From NCBI GenBank assembly GCA_945885645.1, contig CAMCYV010000113.1:1-5132 (forward strand): DNA of 5,132 nucleotides, written 5' to 3'. The translations under genes and the position numbers were made by a program. The stretch comes from Bifidobacterium breve. Lineage in GTDB: Bacteria; Actinomycetota; Actinomycetes; S36-B12. Shown in pieces: positions 1-5,132 of the stretch (the stretch's first letter is position 1; the number at the start of each line of letters is the position of its first letter). The notes under the pieces are model-generated. The model did not search any database, was not told where the DNA came from, and saw only the letters and a list, made by a program, of their open reading frames with translations.

Positions 1-267
1 CTGCATGTTGCCTGGGCCGTGTGGGTTGCCCTTGCACTTTATGTGTGTCTGCGGCCAAGAAGTTGGCGCTGGGCTGTGTGGCTGTATCCCGCGGCAACAA
101 CTTTTGTGGTGATAGGAACCGGGAATCATTTCATAGCGGATGCCGTCGCAGGGGCTCTTCTCGTTTGGCTGTGCTGGTTTGTGGCGTCGCGTGTCCACGC
201 AACTATGCGCGGATCACGACAGGTGTCTGACGATAACTACCTAAATGTTGTTTCACAGGCCAAGTAA
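1..267 (+). CDS. PAP2-family membrane phosphatase, C-terminal fragment (5' end outside window)
   Basis: The frame is open to the left edge and ends at TAA 265-267, leaving 88 codons of a longer gene. The first visible residues, LHVAWA, match the end of the PSLHVAWA-type motif of actinobacterial PAP2 proteins, whose His is the proton donor (His at bases 4-6). Further on, TGNHFIADAVAG (His at 127-129, Asp at 139-141) matches the last PAP2 motif, where the His is the nucleophile and the Asp supports it. Two hydrophobic stretches, visible residues about 3-17 and 25-39, and a third after the last motif, about 48-57, look like the final membrane helices. The tail is polar and probably cytoplasmic. 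The family hydrolyses or transfers phosphate from lipid or inositol phosphates at the membrane; the substrate here is unknown. The first GTG in frame (19) lies inside the domain and is not the start. The family call is secure, the exact function is not. Confidence 0.85.
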   Translation: MHVAWAVWVALALYVCLRPRSWRWAVWLYPAATTFVVIGTGNHFIADAVAGALLVWLCWFVASRVHATMRGSRQVSDDNYLNVVSQAK

Positions 268-277
268 TGTGTGAACC

Positions 278-287
278 TGCACGTGCA
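278..287. repeat. 10-bp perfect palindrome TGCACGTGCA upstream of the reductase gene
   Basis: Bases 278-287 read TGCACGTGCA on both strands, with no loop and no extension (277 and 288 do not pair). The palindrome sits in the 31-bp gap between the PAP2 gene and the reductase gene and ends 11 bases before the ATG at 299, where a ribosome binding site would normally lie. It could be a small operator half-site pair with a CACGTG core, or chance. No promoter elements around it are convincing. Confidence 0.3.
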
Positions 288-298
288 ACAATCCGACT

Positions 299-988
299 AT
301 GACCGCGCCAGCACCAGATTTAGCACAGTTTTATGCGTGGCCACAAGGTTGGTGGGTGCGCGCAATGATGTTGCACACCCTTGACAGTGCATATTTCGGT
401 CCTGATGGGGTTAGTAAGAGTTTGTCCAATCCGCGTGATCGAGAAGTGTTGCTTGAAGTTCGACGGTTGGCAGATGTCGTTCTCGTGGGCGCCGCAACCA
501 TCCGAGCCGAACGCTACAAGCCAATGCTCACCAATGCGGTGGTTGCGATCGTGTCCCCTTCGTTGAACCTTCCGTGGGAGGAGCCGCTTTTTGGTGAATC
601 AACACATGCGCCAATTGTCTTCACGCGAAGTGAAGCGTTCAGTGCGAAAAGTAACAGCTCTGCATTTACATTAGCTATGCAAATGCAGGAGCAGAACAAG
701 GTTCAACTTGTGCACCTTGATGACCCAGCAATTGATTCACTCACTTACCTTCGCGAGCAAGGTCACCAGCGGGTTGTGTGTGAAGGGGGACCGCGCCTAC
801 TCGAATCCCTCTTTCCATTCGTCGACGAACTGGATCTGACCACAGCGCCGTACTTGGTGGGGACAAAGCCCGAGGGTGTTCAGGACATTCAAGCTCGGGA
901 AATGTCAGCACAATCTGCCGAATGGGAACTAGCGAATTGGTGGACCGAGGACTCTTTCACCTACGCAAAGTATTTGCGTCAAAAATAG
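299..988 (+). CDS. RibD C-terminal-domain reductase (pyrimidine reductase / DHFR-like family), stand-alone
   Basis: This is a 229-residue soluble protein made of a single RibD-C domain (dihydrofolate-reductase-like fold), with no deaminase domain in front. The layout matches, from memory, mycobacterial Rv2671: an aromatic N-terminal FYAWP segment (11-15), then WVRAMM...LD (19-29), a GPDGVSKSL loop (34-42), LADVVLVGAATIRAERY (57-73) and the nucleotide-binding CEGGPRLLESLF (161-172), followed by DELDLTTAPYLVG (176-188). The family reduces aminouracil ribosyl phosphates with NADPH in riboflavin synthesis. Rv2671 itself is known to be able to act as a dihydrofolate reductase, so the true substrate is open. 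At 27-30 the usual SLDG is TLDS. At 229 residues it is somewhat shorter than Rv2671 as I recall it. ATG 299 is the only plausible full-length start, since an in-frame TGA lies at 272-274, yet no Shine-Dalgarno sequence precedes it. It follows the PAP2 gene by 31 bp on the same strand. Confidence 0.85.
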   Translation: MTAPAPDLAQFYAWPQGWWVRAMMLHTLDSAYFGPDGVSKSLSNPRDREVLLEVRRLADVVLVGAATIRAERYKPMLTNAVVAIVSPSLNLPWEEPLFGESTHAPIVFTRSEAFSAKSNSSAFTLAMQMQEQNKVQLVHLDDPAIDSLTYLREQGHQRVVCEGGPRLLESLFPFVDELDLTTAPYLVGTKPEGVQDIQAREMSAQSAEWELANWWTEDSFTYAKYLRQK

Positions 989-1001
989 CCGCGTAACTCG
1001 G

Positions 1002-1838
1002 TTAACCGGCTCCTTGCAGCGCCCAGAAGACAACAGCCGCAGCTGAGGCTACGTTCAGGGAACTCACGTCATTGGACATGGGTATGTGCACGCTTTGATC
1101 ACAATTGTCCAAAGATGCCGCTGTGAGTCCCTCACCTTCAGTGCCCAGAATCAATGCAATTCGGTCATGCGAAGTGCCGGTGAATTGCCTAAGGTCTTGG
1201 GATTCTTTCCCACCAATGTTTTGTGGTGAAACCGCGACGGTGTGGAAGCCTTGTTCCTTGAGTTCATTAATCGATGAAGGCCAGTTGGGGATTCGGGTCC
1301 ACGGCAACGTGAATACAGAGCCCATCGAGACTCGAATACTGCGACGGTAGAGCGGGTCGGCGCATTCAGGTGTGACCAAAACTGCATCTATGCCGAGTCC
1401 GGCAGCCGCGCGAAAAATTGCTCCAACATTGGTGTGATCAACAATATCCTCCAGAACAACGACACGTTGTGCTCCAGCGAGAACAGAATCAAGGCTGGCC
1501 ATAGTGGGCCGTACCATTTCAGCAAGTGCTCCGCGGTGAACGTGGAATCCGGTGAGTTCCTCGAGCACGTCATGGGGACCGATGAAGACATCAATATCTC
1601 CGAAGTCATTGTCGGAGATGTTGGGGAGCAGAAGTCGCATTTTCGCCAGCCAGTTCTCCGCCATGAGGATCGAAACGGGGGTGTGACCGCAAGTGACCGC
1701 TCGCTCAATTATTTTGGCGCTCTCGGCAATGTACACGCCGCTTTCTGGTTCAGACTTCTTGCGCAATGCAACATCGGTGAGATCTCGGTATGCCAATAGT
1801 CGCGGATCATCAGCTGAATCAAGGGTGTGTATTGGCAT
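1002..1838 (-). CDS. TrmH/SpoU-family RNA 2'-O-methyltransferase
   Basis: The product is 278 residues from the preferred start and should transfer methyl from S-adenosylmethionine to a ribose 2'-OH in rRNA or tRNA. The N-terminal part (about 30-105) fits the SpoU substrate-binding domain, including YIAESAKIIERA (36-47). The C-terminal part (about 125-275) is the trefoil-knot SPOUT catalytic domain. Motif 1 is VDHTNVGAIFRAA (133-145), with Asn137 and the catalytic-type Arg143; SIRVSMGSVF follows (167-176). Motif 2 is LILGTEGEGL (229-238) and motif 3 is IPMSNDVSSLNVASAAAV (252-269). Two ATG codons compete: 1847 and 1838. AGGA (1848-1851) abuts the first but is 9 bases from the second, so I chose 1838, which also fits the way such proteins usually begin. 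Last of the three - strand genes, it starts 62 bp after the acyltransferase gene and converges with the reductase gene. The target nucleotide cannot be told from the sequence; a thiostrepton-resistance-like or housekeeping 23S role are both possible. Confidence 0.9.
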   Translation of the reverse strand: MPIHTLDSADDPRLLAYRDLTDVALRKKSEPESGVYIAESAKIIERAVTCGHTPVSILMAENWLAKMRLLLPNISDNDFGDIDVFIGPHDVLEELTGFHVHRGALAEMVRPTMASLDSVLAGAQRVVVLEDIVDHTNVGAIFRAAAGLGIDAVLVTPECADPLYRRSIRVSMGSVFTLPWTRIPNWPSSINELKEQGFHTVAVSPQNIGGKESQDLRQFTGTSHDRIALILGTEGEGLTAASLDNCDQSVHIPMSNDVSSLNVASAAAVVFWALQGAG

Positions 1839-1847
1839 TAGCCGCAT

Positions 1848-1851
1848 TCCT
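1848..1851 (-). promoter_or_regulatory. Ribosome binding site deciding the methyltransferase start
   Basis: The - strand reads AGGA immediately before an ATG at 1847 and 9 bases before a second in-frame ATG at 1838. A Shine-Dalgarno with no spacer is not usable, so it supports initiation at 1838 and a protein three residues shorter. Confidence 0.55.
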
Positions 1852-1861
1852 GTAGAGCTTC

Positions 1862-1888
1862 ATTAGAGACAGTATGGCATTTCGCCAA
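1862..1888 (-). promoter_or_regulatory. Possible weak promoter for the methyltransferase gene
   Basis: In the gap after the acyltransferase stop, the - strand has TCTAAT (1862-1867, one mismatch to TATAAT). A poor -35 candidate, TTGGCG (1883-1888), lies 15 bases upstream. Transcription from here would start around 1854 and keep the AGGA site. The -35 match and short spacing are weak, so read-through from the upstream genes is at least as likely. A short TGGC/GCCA hairpin overlaps the -35 candidate. Confidence 0.2.
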
Positions 1889-1900
1889 ATCACCCCTGTC

Positions 1901-3892
1901 CTAGCTCAAAGGTGCGCCCTGGCCGGCAAATAATGCGTCAACCTGGGGCATGATTACTTCGGCGTAGTCCCAGGTGAGATGTTGATTGTCACGATGGGTG
2001 GCGACGCCATTCGCTTCTGCCGGACACATATTGTCAGGACAGATCAGCTCGTCGAGTGAAACCGAGACAACGTTGGGGTTTTCGGTCACGATAGCGCGAG
2101 TAATCTCCTCGAAGGTGAGTGTTCCCGTCTTCACATCTACTTCTTGATCACAGGATGCGGGCTCGGCCCCGGTTGAAAGGCAGTCCAACATTGAGGTTGC
2201 GGTCTCAGGAAGGGGTTCAATAATGACTATTTTGTTTGTGTATGGTGCGATTTGAGTAAGTGCTTTCTGTGTTCCCGCAGCAATGACATCAGCCCATCCA
2301 GGCTGATCGGCTGAGATGATTTCCCCGTTCACGAGTAATTTACGGCTGAGTACGGAGCGTGAAGCAAGCACGGTTACTGCGGGGCTGAATTCCTTGGCGG
2401 CTGAGATCGCTGGTTCCCAGAGGCGTTCCTGACAATTGAATAGTGTGTCTGTCGATTGTGGTGTGAGCGCGGGGATATCCATCCATGGACAACTTAATTT
2501 GGTGACGAAGACCACCGTGAAGCCCTTTTCCTGGGCATAGGCCGTGAATCCTTGTCGCCAAAAGTTTGCATGTGAATCGCCAACTACGAGAACGGTTTTA
2601 CCCCCGCCGGTTGATTCAACGACGACATCAGCACGGGGTCCATCTGCTTCCTGCTGACCTTGGGTCGCGGTATTGATGAGCGTGGCCGAGGCATCGGGAA
2701 CTCGCAGGATCACGAGAGATAACAGCGCGGCACCAATTGTCGCGACAAGGCCTATGCCAACGGCTGCCTTGCGGGCACGTGCTGTCGTTACTGAGATGTT
2801 GAGGACAGGTTTCTCCAGAAAGTGGTAGGTCGCCGCTGCAAGACCGATCGTCAGAACAAGTACCAAAGGCACCCGGTATCCCCAGAACTCCGGAATGACT
2901 CCGATCAGCCCGCCGAGAACAATCACTGGCCAATGCCAAAGATAAATCGAGTACGACCAGTTGCCCAAACTGTGCGCACTCCGGGTTGTCAGTGGGGCAA
3001 ATACACGGGAGTTTTCCGCGGTGCTGATTCCCCACAAGATTCCTACCGTTGCGACCACACCGACAACACCCACTTGCCACGGGCCAAGGCTGGTCAGCGA
3101 CGTACTCACAAGGAGAAGCAGAATAAGTGAAACGGCGCCAATCATTGGTGCTCGGCGAGTCAACGCGTTGGTTGGTTTGCCCAGTTGGTTCCATTTCAGC
3201 ATGATTGCAGCGAGAGTTGCGCCGGCGATGAGTTGATAGGCGCGGGCAATCGTATTGAAATAGGCAGAAGTTTCATTCCCTGAATCCATCACCGCGGAGA
3301 TTACAAAAAGTGCGATGAGAAGTGAGACAAGAAACGCAATATTGAAGCGTTCGCGAATTGAGCGAATCGCAAGAACTCCGAGCATGACAACCGGCCAGAC
3401 CAAATAGAACTGTTCTTCAACTGAGAGCGACCAGTAGTGCAATACCGGACTCACTGCGCTGTCTTGCGCGAAGTAGTCGGTTGCTTGACCCATGAAATAC
3501 CAGTTGGAGACATAAATTGAAGCGAATGAAAAGCCAGAACGATTCGTTGCTACTTCCAGTGGAGTGGCACATAGTTGATAGAGAACTGCGGTCACAAGCA
3601 ACACAAAAAGAGCGGCGGGGAAAAGTCTTCGCGCTCTACGAGCGTAGAAACCCCATAATGAAATTGAATTGGTGCGAAGCCGCTCACGCAGTAAAAGTGA
3701 GGTAATCAGGAATCCTGAAAGTACGAAGAAGACGTCGACCCCGACAAAGCCGTTCCCAAAGCCAGGCATCTCCGCATGAAAAAGTACAACCAATATTGCC
3801 GCTAATGCCCGAAGCCCGTCAATCGGTGTGAGGTGAGTGAATTCAAGTGCGGATCGTGGGGCTGGCTCGCTGGTGGTTATTGGCGCCGACAC
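1901..3892 (-). CDS. Acyltransferase-3 / SGNH two-domain membrane O-acyltransferase (OatA-like architecture)
   Basis: The 663-residue protein has two parts. Residues about 20-396 are an acyltransferase-3 membrane domain with roughly ten or eleven hydrophobic helices. Its hallmarks are IDGLRALA (24-31), a conserved His in LFHA (His39), GVDVFFVLSGFLIT (51-64), YARRARRLFPA (83-93), WSLSVEEQFYLVWP (154-167), YSIYLWHWP (314-322) and FLEKP (358-362). After a linker (about 400-430), residues 431-655 form an SGNH hydrolase-like domain, expected outside the membrane. It has GDSH (438-441, Ser440) and DNQH (635-638, Asp635 and His638), so the Ser-Asp-His triad is intact. Six cysteines (468, 487, 571, 581, 618, 623) suggest three disulfides. 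Proteins of this build pass acyl groups, usually acetyl, across the membrane onto cell-wall or surface glycans; the acceptor here is unknown. The start is GTG (3890-3892), with only a weak GAGA upstream; no other start lies close by in frame. It follows the dehydrogenase by 29 bp and is probably cotranscribed. Confidence 0.92.
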   Translation of the reverse strand: MSAPITTSEPAPRSALEFTHLTPIDGLRALAAILVVLFHAEMPGFGNGFVGVDVFFVLSGFLITSLLLRERLRTNSISLWGFYARRARRLFPAALFVLLVTAVLYQLCATPLEVATNRSGFSFASIYVSNWYFMGQATDYFAQDSAVSPVLHYWSLSVEEQFYLVWPVVMLGVLAIRSIRERFNIAFLVSLLIALFVISAVMDSGNETSAYFNTIARAYQLIAGATLAAIMLKWNQLGKPTNALTRRAPMIGAVSLILLLLVSTSLTSLGPWQVGVVGVVATVGILWGISTAENSRVFAPLTTRSAHSLGNWSYSIYLWHWPVIVLGGLIGVIPEFWGYRVPLVLVLTIGLAAATYHFLEKPVLNISVTTARARKAAVGIGLVATIGAALLSLVILRVPDASATLINTATQGQQEADGPRADVVVESTGGGKTVLVVGDSHANFWRQGFTAYAQEKGFTVVFVTKLSCPWMDIPALTPQSTDTLFNCQERLWEPAISAAKEFSPAVTVLASRSVLSRKLLVNGEIISADQPGWADVIAAGTQKALTQIAPYTNKIVIIEPLPETATSMLDCLSTGAEPASCDQEVDVKTGTLTFEEITRAIVTENPNVVSVSLDELICPDNMCPAEANGVATHRDNQHLTWDYAEVIMPQVDALFAGQGAPLS

Positions 3893-3900
3893 CGAACAAG

Positions 3901-3904
3901 TCTC
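3901..3904 (-). promoter_or_regulatory. Weak ribosome binding site of the acyltransferase gene
   Basis: GAGA on the - strand lies 8 bases before the GTG start at 3892, inside the 29-bp gap after the dehydrogenase stop. The match to the anti-Shine-Dalgarno is short. Together with a GTG start, it suggests modest translation of this large membrane protein, possibly helped by coupling to the upstream gene. Confidence 0.35.
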
Positions 3905-3921
3905 ACATGCCGGTGGTGCTG

Positions 3922-5076
3922 CTACTGGGAGAGGAGGAGCTGACGTGCCATGACGATCCGCTGGACTTGATTTGTCCCCTCGTAGATCTGGGTGATTTTT
4001 GCATCGCGCAGCATTCGTTCAACCGGATAGTCCGTTGTGTACCCGTAGCCACCGAGGACCTGAACTGCGTCATTTGTGACAGCTACCGCGGTATCCGACG
4101 CGAAGCACTTAGCGGCTGCACCGAAGAACGTGAGATCTGACGAACTTCGTTCGGATCGTGCTGCTGCCGCGTAGGTTAGTTGGCGAGCTGCCTCAACCCG
4201 CATGCCCATGTCAGCAAGCATGAACTGTAGGCCTTGAAAATCCGCAATGGGCTTTCCAAATTGCTCTCTGGTTTTTGCATAGCTCAAAGAGAAATCGATT
4301 GCAGCTTGGGCAATACCCACTGCTTGGGCTGCGATCGTGATGCGCGTGTGATCGAGTGTACGCATGGCCAGGGGAAAACCCCCGCCCTCTTCACCAATGA
4401 GATTATTACCAGGAACTTCAACATTGTCGAAGTAGACCTCGCGCGTAGGTGAACCCTTGATGCCCAACTTCTTCTCGAGTGCACCGAAACTGACCCCGGG
4501 ATCGGACTTATTAACGACGAAAGCGCTGATACCTTTTGATCCGTGATCTGGATTTGTCACCGCGAATACCGTGTAAAATTCAGCTTCACCTGCATTGGTA
4601 ATCCAGCGTTTCGTACCGTTGATCACGTAGCCATCACCAACTTTTACCGCACGTGTTTGCATGGACAAGGTGTCAGAGCCGGCGTTGGGTTCGGATAGGC
4701 AGTACGAAAACATGGCACCGTCTTTAGCCATCTTGGTCAAATAAGTTCGTTTCATTTCTTCTGACCCGGCAAGGATCAACGGCATCGTGCCGAGTTTGTT
4801 GACCGCGGGAATCAGCGATGAGGATGCACATGCTCGAGCGACTTCCTCAATCACGATGCAGGTTGAGAGTGCATCTGCACCAGCACCTCCGTACTCCTCA
4901 GGAATGTGGGGTGCCGCGAAGTCCGATGCACAAAGAGCTTCATACGCCTCTCGAGGAAATCGTGATTCCGCATCAACCACTGCAGCGAAAGGAGCGATTC
5001 GATCATCAGAGAGTTGTCGGATCGCCTTTCGCAGAATTACTTGTTCCTCCGACAGTTCAAACATTGGATACGACAT
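3922..5076 (-). CDS. Acyl-CoA dehydrogenase, FadE25-like
   Basis: This 384-residue cytoplasmic flavoenzyme should oxidise an acyl-CoA to its trans-2-enoyl-CoA, passing electrons from FAD to an electron-transfer flavoprotein. The three family domains are present. The N-terminal helical part (about 7-118) holds HIPEEYGGAGADAL (57-70). The middle beta part (about 122-217) holds YCLSEPNAGSD (125-135) and WITNAG (158-163), which bind FAD and substrate. The C-terminal helical part (about 228-380) holds REQFGKPI (270-277), LGGYGYTTDYPVERMLRDAK (341-360) and IYEGTNQVQR (364-373). Glu366 is the likely catalytic base in the position used by most family members. Length is normal. Many segments, such as LIPAVNKLGTM, LGIKGSPT and QFMLADM, match mycobacterial FadE25 as I remember it. 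The chain-length preference is not evident; branched short-chain substrates or fatty acids are both possible. ATG 5076 has a purine-rich site 10 bases upstream; an ATG at 5064 is a weaker alternative. It is first of the three - strand genes in view. Confidence 0.95.
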   Translation of the reverse strand: MSYPMFELSEEQVILRKAIRQLSDDRIAPFAAVVDAESRFPREAYEALCASDFAAPHIPEEYGGAGADALSTCIVIEEVARACASSSLIPAVNKLGTMPLILAGSEEMKRTYLTKMAKDGAMFSYCLSEPNAGSDTLSMQTRAVKVGDGYVINGTKRWITNAGEAEFYTVFAVTNPDHGSKGISAFVVNKSDPGVSFGALEKKLGIKGSPTREVYFDNVEVPGNNLIGEEGGGFPLAMRTLDHTRITIAAQAVGIAQAAIDFSLSYAKTREQFGKPIADFQGLQFMLADMGMRVEAARQLTYAAAARSERSSSDLTFFGAAAKCFASDTAVAVTNDAVQVLGGYGYTTDYPVERMLRDAKITQIYEGTNQVQRIVMARQLLLSQ

Positions 5077-5086
5077 AGTTTTGGGT

Positions 5087-5093
5087 CTCCCTC
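5087..5093 (-). promoter_or_regulatory. Ribosome binding site of the acyl-CoA dehydrogenase gene
   Basis: GAGGGAG on the - strand contains GGAG, which ends 10 bases before the ATG at 5076. This is the strongest Shine-Dalgarno candidate in the window and supports the first ATG over the one at 5064. The remaining bases to the right edge, 5094-5132, show no complete promoter; any -35 element could lie outside the window. Confidence 0.5.
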
Positions 5094-5132
5094 AAGTCCT
5101 GATAAGTGTTCGAAGCCTAGTTGGGGCTGTCA

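Noticed and set aside
21..230. 69-codon open frame on the + strand overlapping the PAP2 fragment
   Set aside because: It is in another frame of a segment whose PAP2 motifs (LHVAWA and GNHFIADAVAG) are read cleanly in frame 1.
1434..1799. 121-codon open frame on the + strand opposite the methyltransferase gene
   Set aside because: It is antisense to the conserved SpoU gene, shows no family motif, and has no convincing ribosome site; it is best explained as a shadow frame.
1869..1900. GACAG...CTGTC inverted repeat after the acyltransferase stop, considered as a terminator
   Set aside because: The arms are 5 bp apart by more than 20 bases, with only a 4-bp inner stem and no following T-run.
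2628..3194. 188-codon open frame on the - strand inside the acyltransferase gene
   Set aside because: It overlaps a clearly conserved membrane domain in another frame. Its translation is rich in Cys, Pro, Arg and Ser, with no recognisable domain.
3906..3911. ATG followed directly by TGA in the gap before the acyltransferase gene (- strand), as a possible minimal upstream reading frame
   Set aside because: A single-codon frame without its own ribosome site is expected by chance and nothing else supports a regulatory role.
3890..3915. CACCG/CGGTG inverted repeat covering the acyltransferase GTG start
   Set aside because: The stem is only 5 bp with a 16-base loop and no extension. It is too weak to claim a start-codon-masking hairpin or a terminator.

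Overview
The window reads as ordinary chromosomal DNA from an actinobacterium (Actinomycetota). Four of the five genes have a distinctly actinobacterial form: a PAP2 phosphatase with an SLHVAW-type motif, a stand-alone RibD-C reductase resembling mycobacterial Rv2671, a SpoU/TrmH methyltransferase opening with a DPRL..YRDLTDV segment, and an acyl-CoA dehydrogenase very close to mycobacterial FadE25. G+C is about half by eye on a few lines, which is low for the phylum. That would suit a low-GC lineage such as small-genome aquatic Microbacteriaceae or a Corynebacterium-like organism, but the family cannot be settled from this window.

Layout. The left fifth is on the + strand: the 3' end of a PAP2-type membrane phosphatase gene (1-267), then a complete RibD-C-domain reductase gene (299-988). 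The rest is on the - strand, read from right to left: an acyl-CoA dehydrogenase (5076-3922), a two-domain acyltransferase-3/SGNH membrane protein (3892-1901) and a TrmH/SpoU RNA methyltransferase (1838-1002). The reductase and methyltransferase genes converge across a 13-bp gap. Coding density is very high. The gaps are 31, 13, 53 (62 with the preferred methyltransferase start), 29 and 56 bp, and no gene-free stretch exceeds 300 bp.

How the genes relate. The dehydrogenase and acyltransferase are 29 bp apart and probably share a transcript. The methyltransferase could be on the same transcript or have a weak promoter of its own. I see no clear single pathway. The dehydrogenase handles acyl-CoA in the cytoplasm, the acyltransferase probably O-acylates a cell-surface glycan, and the methyltransferase modifies RNA. 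In mycobacteria the fadE25 gene lies beside purE/purK, so those may lie just beyond the right edge; this is inference.

I found no mobile element, CRISPR array, RNA gene, phage gene or defence system, and no convincing candidate for an undescribed system. The points worth a second look are small: a changed active-site motif and a palindrome at the reductase gene, the start choice of the methyltransferase, and the cysteine pattern of the SGNH domain.
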